A stretch of 64,000 nt of DNA from Citrobacter arsenatis. Lineage in GTDB: Bacteria > Pseudomonadota > Gammaproteobacteria > Enterobacterales > Enterobacteriaceae. Below, one piece after another: positions 44,472 through 52,983 of this stretch. The position numbers were made by a program, and so were the translations under genes. The stretch lies in NCBI RefSeq assembly GCF_004353845.1, contig NZ_CP037864.1:2542001-2606000 (forward strand). Direction: 5' to 3'. Numbering within the stretch: position 1 is the stretch's first letter; each line of letters begins with the position of its first letter. The notes beneath the pieces are model-generated. The model saw only the letters and a program-made list of their open reading frames with translations. It was not told where the DNA came from and made no database searches.

Positions 44472-45044
44472 ATGAGCCATTTTCGTTCGATCGAATTAAA
44501 ACATGCCAGTCGGCTACTCAATCACGGCCCTACGATATTGATCACCAGCCGGGATGAGCATACCGAGCGGCGCAATGTGATGGCTGCGGCGTGGTCAATG
44601 CCTGTGGAATTTGAACCGCCGAGGGTAGCCATTGTTGTTGATAAGACCGCCTGGTCGCGTGAACTCATTGAACGTAGCGGTAAATTCGGCATCGTGATTC
44701 CGGGCGTCGCCGCCGTCAACTGGACCTGGGCCGTAGGCAGTGTTTCCGGTCGCGTGGAAGATAAATTCAACTGCTATGGCATTCCCGTGGTACAAGGACC
44801 GGTCCTGGGGTTACCGCTGATAGAAGCGAAATGTCTGGCCTGGATGGAGTGTCGCCTGTTGCCGGCCACTGCGGCGCAGGAAAAATATGACACGCTGTTT
44901 GGGGAAGTGGTTTCGGCAGCCGCTGATGAGCGAGCCTTCGTGGAAGGACGCTGGCAGTTTGATGATGGCAAGCTCAATACTCTGCATCACCTTGGGGCCG
45001 GAACGTTTGTCTCCAGCGGGAAGCGCATCATCGCAGTTGAATGA
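44472..45044 (+). CDS. yddH: Flavin reductase-like FMN-binding protein YddH
   Basis: A 190-residue protein of the flavin-reductase-like split-barrel family (FMN binding). GPTILITSRD, RRNVMAAAWSMPVEFEPPRVAIVVD and SGKFGIVIPG are typical. It probably binds FMN or reduces flavin; the true substrate is unknown. AAGGAG lies before the ATG at 44472; the frame upstream of this is open but lacks a start with a ribosome site. Confidence 0.88.
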   Translation: MSHFRSIELKHASRLLNHGPTILITSRDEHTERRNVMAAAWSMPVEFEPPRVAIVVDKTAWSRELIERSGKFGIVIPGVAAVNWTWAVGSVSGRVEDKFNCYGIPVVQGPVLGLPLIEAKCLAWMECRLLPATAAQEKYDTLFGEVVSAAADERAFVEGRWQFDDGKLNTLHHLGAGTFVSSGKRIIAVE

Positions 45045-45056
45045 TACTTTACTAAC

Positions 45057-45081
45057 GGATGGCAGTTCTCCGCTGTCATCC
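45057..45081 (+). terminator. Hairpin after yddH
   Basis: GGATGGCAG-ttctcc-GCTGTCATCC-like stem 13 bases past the yddH stop; TTTTC occurs a few bases later. Weak terminator candidate. Confidence 0.45.
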
Positions 45082-45258
45082 ACGACTGTTTTCTTATAAC
45101 TTCTGAAAAACCAATTAGATGTATTACCCCTCATTCCTTGCTGAATCATACATGTGAATTATAGTTAATGTTGCACTAACTCAAATACCTAATCAAAACG
45201 CTATCCGTCAAAGCAGCATCCCCCAACTGTACTTATGAAGTGTCAGAGAGGTTTTACG

Positions 45259-47235
45259 ATGCAACTTAATAGAATCGCACAAAGTTTTATACTTGCTGGG
45301 TTACTCACATCGTTTTCTGTTCCCGTTATGGCCGCTGAGGCTCCTAAAGACGCCACCGCCGCCACGCAACAAGCCAACAACGCGCTTTACAACCAACTGC
45401 CCTTCTCCGATAACACCGACTTTACCGACGCCCACAAAGGCTTTATCGCTCCACTCCCGCAGGACGTGATCAAAGGCGAACAGGGAAATGTTATCTGGAA
45501 TCCGCAGCAATACGCGTTCATCAAAGAAGGCGATAAAGCGCCGGATACGGTCAACCCGAGCCTGTGGCGTCAATCCCAGTTGATCAACATCAGCGGACTG
45601 TTTGAAGTAACGGATGGCGTTTACCAGATTCGTAACCTTGATCTGTCGAACATGACCATTATCGAAGGTAAAGAAGGTGTTACCGTCGTTGACCCGCTGG
45701 TCTCTGCAGAAACCGCAAAAGTCGGGATGGATCTTTACTTTAAAAACCGCGGTCAAAAACCGGTTGTCGCGGTGATTTATACCCACAGCCACGTTGACCA
45801 TTACGGCGGCGTACGCGGCGTTGTTGATGAAGCCGACGTTAAAGCGGGCAAAGTGAAAATTTATGCGCCTGCCGGATTTATGGAAGCTGCGGTCGCTGAG
45901 AATATCATGGCCGGTAACGTCATGAGCCGCCGCGCGAGCTACATGTACGGCAACCTGTTAAAGCCTGATGCCAAAGGTCAGGTCGGCGCGGGACTGGGAA
46001 CCACGACCTCTGCGGGAACCGTTACGCTGATTGCGCCAACGAATATCATTGAGAAAGATGGACAAAAAGAGGTCATTGACGGACTGACCTATGACTTCAT
46101 GCTGGCTCCGGGGTCTGAAGCACCTTCGGAAATGCTGTGGTACATCGAAGAGAAGAAACTGATTGAGTCTGCGGAAGATGTCACTCACACCCTGCACAAT
46201 ACCTACTCTCTGCGCGGAGCCAAAATCCGTGAACCGCTGCCGTGGTCCAAATATATCAACGAAGCGATTGTCCGCTGGGGTGATAAAGCCGAAATACTGA
46301 TGGCGCAGCACCACTGGCCAACCTGGGGTAATGACAAGGTTGTAAGCCTGCTGAAAAGCCAGCGCGACCTGTATCGTTACATCAACGACCAGACGCTGCG
46401 CATGGCTAACGAAGGTCTGACCCGCGATGAAATCGCCGCGAACTTTAAGCTGCCGGACTCACTGGCCCATACCTGGGCAAACCGCGGATACTATGGCTCC
46501 GTTAGCCATGATGTGAAAGCAACCTATGTGCTTTATCTCGGCTGGTTTGACGGCAACCCGGCAACGCTGGATGAACTGCCGCCTGAAGAATCTGCGAAGA
46601 AATTTGTCGACTATATGGGCGGTGCGGACGCCATTTTGCAGAAAGCCAAAACCGACTATGACCAGGGTAACTATCGCTGGGTGGCTCAGGTGGTGAGCAA
46701 AGTGGTATTTGCCGATCCGAATAACCAGGCCGCGCGTAATCTGGAAGCGGACGCGCTGGAGCAATTGGGGTATCAGGCTGAATCCGGCCCGTGGCGTAAC
46801 TTCTATCTGACCGGGGCGCAAGAGCTGCGAAACGGCGTAGTCAAAGGCCCAACTCCGAATACCGCCAGCCCGGATACCGTTCGGGCGATGACGCCGGAAA
46901 TGTTCTTCGATTATCTGGCGGTACATATCAACGGACAAAAAGCGGGCGATGCGAAGTCAGTATTTAACATCGACCTTGGTAGCGACGGCGGTAAATACAA
47001 GCTTGAGCTGGAGAATGGCGTACTGAACCATACCGCCAATGCCGAAGCAAAAGATGCCGACGCCACCGTCACGCTAAATCGCGACACGCTGAACAAAATC
47101 ATCCTTAAGGAAGTGACGCTGAAACAGGCACAAGACAGCGGTGACGTGAAGATAACCGGGGACGGCGCCAAGCTTGATGCCATGCTCGGCTATATGGATA
47201 AGTTCGAATTCTGGTTCAACATCGTTACGCCGTAA
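45259..47235 (+). CDS. Periplasmic alkylsulfatase-like metallo-beta-lactamase (YjcS/SdsA1 family)
   Basis: A 658-residue exported enzyme. The signal peptide covers about residues 1-30 (FILAGLLTSFSVPVMAA). The metallo-beta-lactamase domain has the zinc motif THSHVDHYGG near residue 180, further ligands near GSEAPSEMLWY and THTLHNTYSLRGA, and the C-terminal SCP2-like domain that closes the active site in SdsA1. The family cleaves primary alkyl sulfates such as dodecyl sulfate. It resembles E. coli YjcS throughout but is clearly a divergent paralogue. The ATG at 45259 is chosen because it gives a proper signal peptide and follows AGAGAGG. Confidence 0.9.
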   Translation: MQLNRIAQSFILAGLLTSFSVPVMAAEAPKDATAATQQANNALYNQLPFSDNTDFTDAHKGFIAPLPQDVIKGEQGNVIWNPQQYAFIKEGDKAPDTVNPSLWRQSQLINISGLFEVTDGVYQIRNLDLSNMTIIEGKEGVTVVDPLVSAETAKVGMDLYFKNRGQKPVVAVIYTHSHVDHYGGVRGVVDEADVKAGKVKIYAPAGFMEAAVAENIMAGNVMSRRASYMYGNLLKPDAKGQVGAGLGTTTSAGTVTLIAPTNIIEKDGQKEVIDGLTYDFMLAPGSEAPSEMLWYIEEKKLIESAEDVTHTLHNTYSLRGAKIREPLPWSKYINEAIVRWGDKAEILMAQHHWPTWGNDKVVSLLKSQRDLYRYINDQTLRMANEGLTRDEIAANFKLPDSLAHTWANRGYYGSVSHDVKATYVLYLGWFDGNPATLDELPPEESAKKFVDYMGGADAILQKAKTDYDQGNYRWVAQVVSKVVFADPNNQAARNLEADALEQLGYQAESGPWRNFYLTGAQELRNGVVKGPTPNTASPDTVRAMTPEMFFDYLAVHINGQKAGDAKSVFNIDLGSDGGKYKLELENGVLNHTANAEAKDADATVTLNRDTLNKIILKEVTLKQAQDSGDVKITGDGAKLDAMLGYMDKFEFWFNIVTP

Positions 47236-47243
47236 GCACAACG

Positions 47244-47271
47244 AAAACGGGCGGATTTTCCGCCCGTTTTT
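47244..47271 (+). terminator. Terminator after the alkylsulfatase-like gene
   Basis: Perfect stem AAAACGGGCGG / CCGCCCGTTTT with a short loop and continuing T-run; it lies between this gene and the converging pptA and may serve both. Confidence 0.9.
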
Positions 47272-47273
47272 TC

Positions 47274-47501
47274 TTACATGCTGTAGCCAGGTTTTTTAAT
47301 CAACCTTGCCATCTGCGGCGCAATTTCCGCATCCCACACGCCCTGCCACGCCTCTGGCTCAATTTCATTAAGCGCCACGCTCACGGAACTGTCTTTGCTT
47401 TGCAAATGACGAATAATGACGTCGGCAATATCCGCCGCCAGCGCGGATTTTTGTTCGTCGGTAAGGGAGCGAGGAAAACATTTGATATCGACGTGCGGCA
47501 T
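47274..47501 (-). CDS. pptA: 4-oxalocrotonate tautomerase-family protein PptA
   Basis: A 75-residue tautomerase with the catalytic N-terminal proline exposed after Met removal (MPHVDIKCFPRSL). The rest (ALAADIADVIIRHL, IKKPGYSM) is close to E. coli PptA (YdcE), which interconverts enol and keto forms of phenylpyruvate-like acids. Two residues shorter than the E. coli protein. Confidence 0.94.
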   Translation of the reverse strand: MPHVDIKCFPRSLTDEQKSALAADIADVIIRHLQSKDSSVSVALNEIEPEAWQGVWDAEIAPQMARLIKKPGYSM

Positions 47502-47535
47502 AGCAGATTCCTTATTGTTTTGGGATGCAGGTAAC

Positions 47536-48612
47536 TTATGCGGACTCTCGTTCTACCAGATGAAAGCCGACATCAATAATATCGTCTTCACGCGGAATTT
47601 GTTCGATACGATCGGCAAGCAGTGAAGCGGCACGTTGTCCAATGGCCCGTCGGTCGACGCTGACGGTGGTGATCGCAGGTCGGTTACTGGCGGCAAAATC
47701 GAGATCGCCAAAACCGATAATCGCTAACTCCTGCGGCACGCGTAGACCACGGCTTTCGGCTTCCATGATCGCCCCCTGGGCTAGCGTATCTGAGCTACAG
47801 ACAATGACATCAAACGCGCCTTCAGCCAATAGCTGAGCTAATCCACTGCGCCCTAATGCCAGAGAGGCCGGAAGCGGAACATCCACCTGTGCGTCAGCCG
47901 CAACACCATGACGTCTCAGCGCATCGCACAGTCCTTGTTTACGCTGTCCCGCCCGGCGATCGGCTGTCCATAACAAACCGGGTCGGCTATAGCCTTTTTC
48001 CAGCAAATAGTCTGCCAGCGCCTGGCCGACTTTTTCGTGCGAAAACCCGACCAGCATATCAATGGGGGTTGGCGTTAAGTCCCAGATCTCCACGACCGGG
48101 ATGGCCGCATTAAGGATCACCTTTTTCAGCTCAGCGGTATGATGGATACCGGTAAGCACTACGCCATCCGGACGGCGTGAAAGTAGCGTCGCCACCAGTT
48201 CAGCCTCTGTTTGCGGCGTATAACCCGACACGCAGAGCAAGATGTGGTAACCGCGTTCAGCCAGTTCATCACTTAATGACTGGATGGTATCGACAAACAT
48301 ATTGTTGTTAATTTGCGGGACAACCACGGCGATAAGCTTACTGCGTCGCGACGCCAACCCCCCGGCCAGCGCGTTGGGGATATAGCCGGTGGCGCGTACC
48401 GCCTGCATCACTTTTTCCACCGTTTTCGGGCGCACCAACTGCGGGGTATTTAGCGCCCTGCTCACCGTCATGGGTGACAATCCCGCGGTACGGGCAACAT
48501 CTTCCAGCGTGGGGGCACGCGGAGGTCTGGAGTTTTTCACTGTCGATGCCCTTGTCAAAAATCGCCGATGTATCCTGGCATTATTCATCATGATTTCGGC
48601 TATTGCCAGCAT
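47536..48612 (-). CDS. LacI-family repressor of the talarate/galactarate genes
   Basis: A 358-residue LacI/GntR-type regulator. The helix-turn-helix begins near residue 33 (PTLEDVARTAGLSPMTVSRALN) and the hinge contains NALAGGLASRRSKLIAVVVP. The periplasmic-binding-like domain follows. About 30 residues precede the usual start of the DNA-binding domain, so translation may begin further in, for example at one of the ATGs around 48588-48591 or a GTG near 48541. It is divergent from talrD, and three 16-base palindromes fill the gap, supporting control of talrD and itself. The effector, probably an aldarate or its product, is inferred. Confidence 0.87.
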   Translation of the reverse strand: MLAIAEIMMNNARIHRRFLTRASTVKNSRPPRAPTLEDVARTAGLSPMTVSRALNTPQLVRPKTVEKVMQAVRATGYIPNALAGGLASRRSKLIAVVVPQINNNMFVDTIQSLSDELAERGYHILLCVSGYTPQTEAELVATLLSRRPDGVVLTGIHHTAELKKVILNAAIPVVEIWDLTPTPIDMLVGFSHEKVGQALADYLLEKGYSRPGLLWTADRRAGQRKQGLCDALRRHGVAADAQVDVPLPASLALGRSGLAQLLAEGAFDVIVCSSDTLAQGAIMEAESRGLRVPQELAIIGFGDLDFAASNRPAITTVSVDRRAIGQRAASLLADRIEQIPREDDIIDVGFHLVERESA

Positions 48613-48668
48613 CCCACTACCATAACGCAGAGAAAACAGCAGCTTAGATAATCATCTCCAGGTAAAAA

Positions 48669-48684
48669 ATGATAGCGATATCAT
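48669..48684. promoter_or_regulatory. LacI-type operator 1
   Basis: ATGATAGCGATATCAT: outer arms ATGATA / TATCAT, centre GCGA. Shares the ATGATAGCG core with the other two sites. Closest to the regulator gene. Confidence 0.6.
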
Positions 48685-48800
48685 AATGATTTGGGCGTTT
48701 CCCCATAAAGTATTGGAATGTGATGTTGCATACAAGTTATCGCCCTTTTATCTCCGTATTTGTGAGCAATTGTTCAAATCACAATCAATTCGCTGGCACA

Positions 48801-48816
48801 GTGATTGCGCTAACAT
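48801..48816. promoter_or_regulatory. LacI-type operator 2
   Basis: GTGATTGCGCTAACAT matches the reverse complement of operator 3 at 14 of 16 positions, with the same GCGC centre. Confidence 0.6.
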
Positions 48817-48821
48817 TAAAA

Positions 48822-48837
48822 ATGATAGCGCAATCAT
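48822..48837. promoter_or_regulatory. LacI-type operator 3
   Basis: ATGATAGCGCAATCAT: palindromic ATGAT / ATCAT arms around GCGC. It lies 24 bases before the talrD start, where a bound repressor would block transcription or leader elongation. Confidence 0.7.
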
Positions 48838-48861
48838 TTGTTATCACCAGGAGTGAATAAA

Positions 48862-50058
48862 ATGTCTTTAAGCGCTAATTCCGATGCCGTAACCTATGCC
48901 AAATCGGCTAATGCAAAAACCGCGGCAGAAACCGGCGACCGTATCGAATGGGTTAAGCTATCCCTCGCTTTCCTTCCGCTGGCAACACCGGTCAGCGATG
49001 CCAAAGTGCTGACTGGTCGTCAGAAACCTCTCACTGAAGTCGCCATTATCATCGCCGAGATCCGCAGCCGTGACGGATTTGAGGGCGTTGGATTTAGTTA
49101 CTCCAAGCGGGCTGGTGGCCAGGGGATCTACGCGCATGCCAAAGAAATTGCCGATAACCTGTTAGGCGAAGATCCAAACGATATCGACAAGATCTACACC
49201 AAACTGCTGTGGGCTGGCGCTTCCGTCGGACGCAGCGGCATGGCGGTACAGGCTATCTCCCCTATCGATATCGCCTTGTGGGATATGAAGGCCAAACGTG
49301 CAGGGTTGCCGCTGGCAAAACTGCTGGGCGCGCATCGGGACTCCGTGCAGTGCTACAACACCTCCGGCGGATTCCTGCATACGCCACTGGATCAGGTGCT
49401 TAAAAACGTGGTTATTTCCCGTGAAAACGGCATTGGCGGCATCAAACTCAAGGTTGGTCAACCAAACTGCGCTGAGGATATTCGCCGCCTAACCGCGGTG
49501 CGTGAAGCGCTGGGTGATGACTTCCCGCTGATGGTCGATGCCAATCAGCAGTGGGACCGGGAAACCGCCATCCGTATGGGACGTAAAATGGAGCAGTTCA
49601 ATCTGATTTGGATTGAAGAGCCGCTGGATGCCTACGATGTTGAAGGTCACGCCCAACTGGCCGCCGCGCTTGATACCCCGATTGCTACCGGTGAAATGCT
49701 GACCAGTTTCCGCGAACATGAGCAGTTGATCCTCGGCAATGCCAGCGATTTCGTCCAGCCCGATGCACCGCGTGTGGGGGGAATTTCACCGTTCCTGAAA
49801 ATTATGGACCTGGCGGCAAAACACGGACGCAAACTGGCACCGCACTTCGCCATGGAAGTTCACCTGCATCTGTCCGCCGCTTACCCGCTTGAGCCATGGC
49901 TGGAACATTTCGAATGGCTGAACCCGTTATTTAATGAACAGCTTGAGCTGCGCGATGGCCGGATGTGGGTTTCCGACCGTCACGGTCTGGGGTTCAGCAT
50001 CAGCGAACAAGCGCGCCGCTGGACGCAATTGACCTGCGAGTTTGGTAAACGTCCTTAA
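48862..50058 (+). CDS. talrD: L-talarate/galactarate dehydratase
   Basis: A 398-residue enolase-superfamily enzyme (mandelate racemase subgroup) that dehydrates L-talarate and galactarate to 5-keto-4-deoxyglucarate and can epimerise them. It is nearly identical to the characterised Salmonella protein as remembered. Catalytic residues are readable: the KxK lysines in GGIKLKVG near residue 196, metal ligands in MVDANQQ, WIEEPLD and TGEML, and the base histidine in LAPHFAMEVHLHL near 330. AGGAG precedes the ATG at 48862. The transporter follows 73 bases later. Confidence 0.95.
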   Translation: MSLSANSDAVTYAKSANAKTAAETGDRIEWVKLSLAFLPLATPVSDAKVLTGRQKPLTEVAIIIAEIRSRDGFEGVGFSYSKRAGGQGIYAHAKEIADNLLGEDPNDIDKIYTKLLWAGASVGRSGMAVQAISPIDIALWDMKAKRAGLPLAKLLGAHRDSVQCYNTSGGFLHTPLDQVLKNVVISRENGIGGIKLKVGQPNCAEDIRRLTAVREALGDDFPLMVDANQQWDRETAIRMGRKMEQFNLIWIEEPLDAYDVEGHAQLAAALDTPIATGEMLTSFREHEQLILGNASDFVQPDAPRVGGISPFLKIMDLAAKHGRKLAPHFAMEVHLHLSAAYPLEPWLEHFEWLNPLFNEQLELRDGRMWVSDRHGLGFSISEQARRWTQLTCEFGKRP

Positions 50059-50131
50059 TTTATTTGGCGGGTAAGTAACACCCGCCCTCTTCCCTACAGA
50101 TACGCTCTCAACCTTATGAAAGGAGTGGGTG

Positions 50132-51442
50132 ATGAACACAATAATAAAGCGCACAAAAGTGCGTTACGGCATTCTGATATTTCTGTTTCTTGCGACCGTA
50201 TTTAATTACGCCGATCGCGCGACGTTATCCGTCGTGGCGCCGATTATGAGTAAAGAATTAGGCTTTGATCCCGAAGCTATGGGACTGGCCTTTTCTGCCT
50301 TCGGTATTTCTTATGTCATTATGCAACTCCCCGGCGGCTGGCTACTGGATCGCTATGGCTCGCGCCTGGTATACGGCTGCGCCCTGATAGGCTGGTCGCT
50401 GGTAACCATGTTTCAGGGCACCATTTATCTGTACGCCAGCCCGTTGGTCGTATTGATTATCTTGCGATTACTGATGGGCGCCATTGAAGCGCCGGCCTTT
50501 CCAGCCAACAGTCGATTAAGCGTGCAGTGGTTTCCTAATAACGAACGCGGCTTTGTCACCTCTGTTTATCAAGCCGCACAATATATCTCGCTAGGCATTA
50601 TTACGCCGTTAATGACGATTATTTTGCATAATCTCAGCTGGCACTTTGTTTTTTATTATATCGGGGCGATTGGCGTTATTCTTGGCGTATTCTGGCTGGT
50701 CAAAGTCCGAGATCCTATGCATCATCCGAAGGTAAACCAGCAGGAAATTGACTATATCCGGGACGGCGGGGGCGAACCGTCACTGGGTAATAAAAAAGAG
50801 TCACAGAAAATTACCTTTGCGCAAATTAAAAGCGTCTGCGTCAATCGCATGATGATTGGCGTATATATCGGACAGTTCTGCGTGACGTCAATTACCTGGT
50901 TCTTCCTGACCTGGTTTCCTACCTATCTGTATCAGGCGAAAGGCATGTCGATCCTTAAAGTGGGATTTGTCGCCAGTATCCCTGCCATTGCCGGTTTTAT
51001 TGGTGGATTGTTAGGCGGCGTTTTCTCCGACTGGCTATTAAAGCGCGGCTACAGCCTGACGATTGCCCGTAAGCTGCCGGTTATCTGCGGAATGCTATTA
51101 TCCTGCGTCATCGTTATCGCCAATTACACCTCGTCAGAGTTTGTGGTTATCGCGGCGATGAGCCTGGCATTTTTCGCCAAAGGCTTTGGCAATCTGGGAT
51201 GGTGTGTTCTCAGCGATACCTCTCCAAAAGAAGTACTTGGCATTGCTGGCGGCGTATTCAATATGTGCGGCAATATGGCCAGTATCATCACCCCACTGGT
51301 GATCGGCGTCATTCTGGCGAATACCCAGTCCTTTGATTACGCCATCTTGTACGTCGGCTCGATGGGGCTGATCGGCCTGGTTTCCTATCTGTTTATCGTG
51401 GGGCCGTTGGATCGAATTACGCTCACCCCTTCTGCTGCGTAA
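50132..51442 (+). CDS. MFS transporter for L-talarate/galactarate (anion:cation symporter family)
   Basis: A 436-residue MFS transporter with 12 spans of the GarP/GudP hexuronate-aldarate type. Typical are FNYADRATLSVVAPIMSKEL in the first loop, GGWLLDRYGSRLVYG (motif A) and EAPAFPANSRLSVQWFPNNERG. Linkage to talrD indicates aldarate uptake. ATG at 50132 with AAGGAG; a GTG one codon earlier is equally in frame. A clear terminator follows. Confidence 0.9.
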   Translation: MNTIIKRTKVRYGILIFLFLATVFNYADRATLSVVAPIMSKELGFDPEAMGLAFSAFGISYVIMQLPGGWLLDRYGSRLVYGCALIGWSLVTMFQGTIYLYASPLVVLIILRLLMGAIEAPAFPANSRLSVQWFPNNERGFVTSVYQAAQYISLGIITPLMTIILHNLSWHFVFYYIGAIGVILGVFWLVKVRDPMHHPKVNQQEIDYIRDGGGEPSLGNKKESQKITFAQIKSVCVNRMMIGVYIGQFCVTSITWFFLTWFPTYLYQAKGMSILKVGFVASIPAIAGFIGGLLGGVFSDWLLKRGYSLTIARKLPVICGMLLSCVIVIANYTSSEFVVIAAMSLAFFAKGFGNLGWCVLSDTSPKEVLGIAGGVFNMCGNMASIITPLVIGVILANTQSFDYAILYVGSMGLIGLVSYLFIVGPLDRITLTPSAA

Positions 51443-51468
51443 TTTAAACTTATGGCGATAGTTCGCCC

Positions 51469-51508
51469 GCTGTTCCGGGAATTGCACTCCTGCGGAACAG
51501 CGTTTTTT
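51469..51508 (+). terminator. Terminator after the talarate transporter
   Basis: Arms GCTGTTCCG and CGGAACAGC around a 15-base loop, followed by CGTTTTTT. Its right end touches the stop region of the converging GST gene. Confidence 0.88.
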
Positions 51509-51510
51509 AT

Positions 51511-52128
51511 TCAAATGATCTTATTGTTTCTCAGAACAGTACGCAGTCTCGGGTGCTGACAGACCGCATCGGCAATGGCGCTAATATTCGGCGTGTTGTC
51601 CTGAAACCAGTCATGTCCCGGACCCCAGGTACGCATAACGGCAATATAAACGTCCAGAAGTGTTAGCTGCTCCCCGAACGCGTACGGCTCAGCGTTTAGC
51701 TGGTCGTTCAGCCATATATAAAGCAATTTACGGTACTCAATACAGTTCTTTTTCAACTGCGCCGGGGCGTCCGGCGCCCAGCGTTGTGGGTAATCGGCAT
51801 AGGTAAACGTGGGATAAACATTTGCCACCAGCCAGATCAACAGACGCTGAAACTGCTGGCGTTCGGCGTGCCCAACGGGTGGCGAAAGTGCTGGGCAACG
51901 ATCGAGGATCATCAGCGCGATCGCCGCCGTTTCCGTCATCACGTTGCCATTTTCCAGTATCAGTGTGGGCACCTGACACAGCGGATTCATTGTTTTTAGC
52001 AACTCTCGCGAAGGCCCGTCGCTGTCAAAGCCGTCGACATCAATAAAACTGTAAGGGATCTCCGCCAGTGTGAGCATCACTTCACTGATGGCCGATCCCC
52101 AGCCCGGTACCCCATAGACCTTAATCAT
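51511..52128 (-). CDS. Glutathione S-transferase family protein
   Basis: A 205-residue GST. The thioredoxin-like N-terminal domain begins IKVYGVPGWGSAISEVML and has the cis-proline in CQVPTLILENG and the glutathione-contact TETAAI motif near residue 65. The all-helical C-terminal domain has the N-capping box YAFGEQLTLLDVYIAV. It could conjugate or remove glutathione from small electrophiles. It is 81 bases downstream of the cysteine-salvage ABC operon on the same strand, with its own GGGGGTG site, so it may be the last gene or separately transcribed. Confidence 0.88.
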   Translation of the reverse strand: MIKVYGVPGWGSAISEVMLTLAEIPYSFIDVDGFDSDGPSRELLKTMNPLCQVPTLILENGNVMTETAAIALMILDRCPALSPPVGHAERQQFQRLLIWLVANVYPTFTYADYPQRWAPDAPAQLKKNCIEYRKLLYIWLNDQLNAEPYAFGEQLTLLDVYIAVMRTWGPGHDWFQDNTPNISAIADAVCQHPRLRTVLRNNKII

Positions 52129-52209
52129 GCTGCACCCCCTAAAGTTAAAACCCTAAGTGTAGAGCAGCATTCGACGACCAATGCAGACATGTCCATCTTT
52201 CCCTGAAAC

Positions 52210-52983
52210 TCACAGAACTTTCGACAAAAACTGCTGGGTACGCGTGTGGCGTGGATGATTCAACACCTGCTCGCTGCTGCCCTGCTCGACGATTTTACCA
52301 TCGACCATAAACACCACCTGATCCGCGACTTCCCGGGCGAAGCCAATCTCGTGGGTCACCACAACCAGCGTGGTTCCCGACTGCGCCAGTGCTTTAATGA
52401 CATCCAGCACCTCACCGACCAGTTCAGGATCCAGTGCAGATGTCGGCTCATCAAACAGCATAACGCGCGGATTTAGCGCCAGCGCACGAGCAATAGCGAT
52501 ACGCTGCTGCTGTCCGCCGGATAAGTGACGCGACCAGGCATCAGCCTTATTACGCAGCCCAACCGCATCAAGCAGGGTTAATGCCCGCTCGGTGGCGGCT
52601 TTACGCGATGCCAGACCATGCGCAATGGGCGCTTCAATCAAATTCTCCAGCACCGTTAAGTGTGGGAACAGATTAAAGTTCTGGAACACATAGCCGACGT
52701 TTACGCGCTGGCGCAAAATTTCCGCCTCTTTCAGTTCATACAGCTTGTCTCCCTGCCGACGATAGCCAATGTAATCACCATCGATTTGAATAAACCCCTC
52801 ATCGACGCGCTCCAGATGGTTGATGGTCCGCAGGAGTGTGGATTTCCCTGAACCGGACGGCCCGAGAATGACCGTTACCGTACCGGGAGGTATCTCCAGC
52901 GACACATTATCCAGCGCTTTATGACGGCCAAAGTATTTGCTGACGCCGGTAATGGAAATATGGCCTTCAGGCGAGTGGGACAT
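52210..52983 (-). CDS. Polar amino acid ABC transporter ATPase (TcyN-like)
   Basis: A 257-residue ATPase of the polar amino acid importer family. Walker A is GPSGSGKS, the signature LSGGQQQR and Walker B VMLFDEPT; the switch histidine is in VTHE. The start at 52983 (AGGAGG upstream) overlaps the permease end by 17 bases. It powers import of a cysteine derivative together with the permease and binding protein encoded upstream; substrate inferred from the operon. Confidence 0.92.
   Translation of the reverse strand: MSHSPEGHISITGVSKYFGRHKALDNVSLEIPPGTVTVILGPSGSGKSTLLRTINHLERVDEGFIQIDGDYIGYRRQGDKLYELKEAEILRQRVNVGYVFQNFNLFPHLTVLENLIEAPIAHGLASRKAATERALTLLDAVGLRNKADAWSRHLSGGQQQRIAIARALALNPRVMLFDEPTSALDPELVGEVLDVIKALAQSGTTLVVVTHEIGFAREVADQVVFMVDGKIVEQGSSEQVLNHPRHTRTQQFLSKVL

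Noticed and set aside
52140..52209. GGACATGT-like sequence upstream of the GST resembling the SmvR operator
   Set aside because: Only about nine bases agree and the palindrome differs; chance match is likely.
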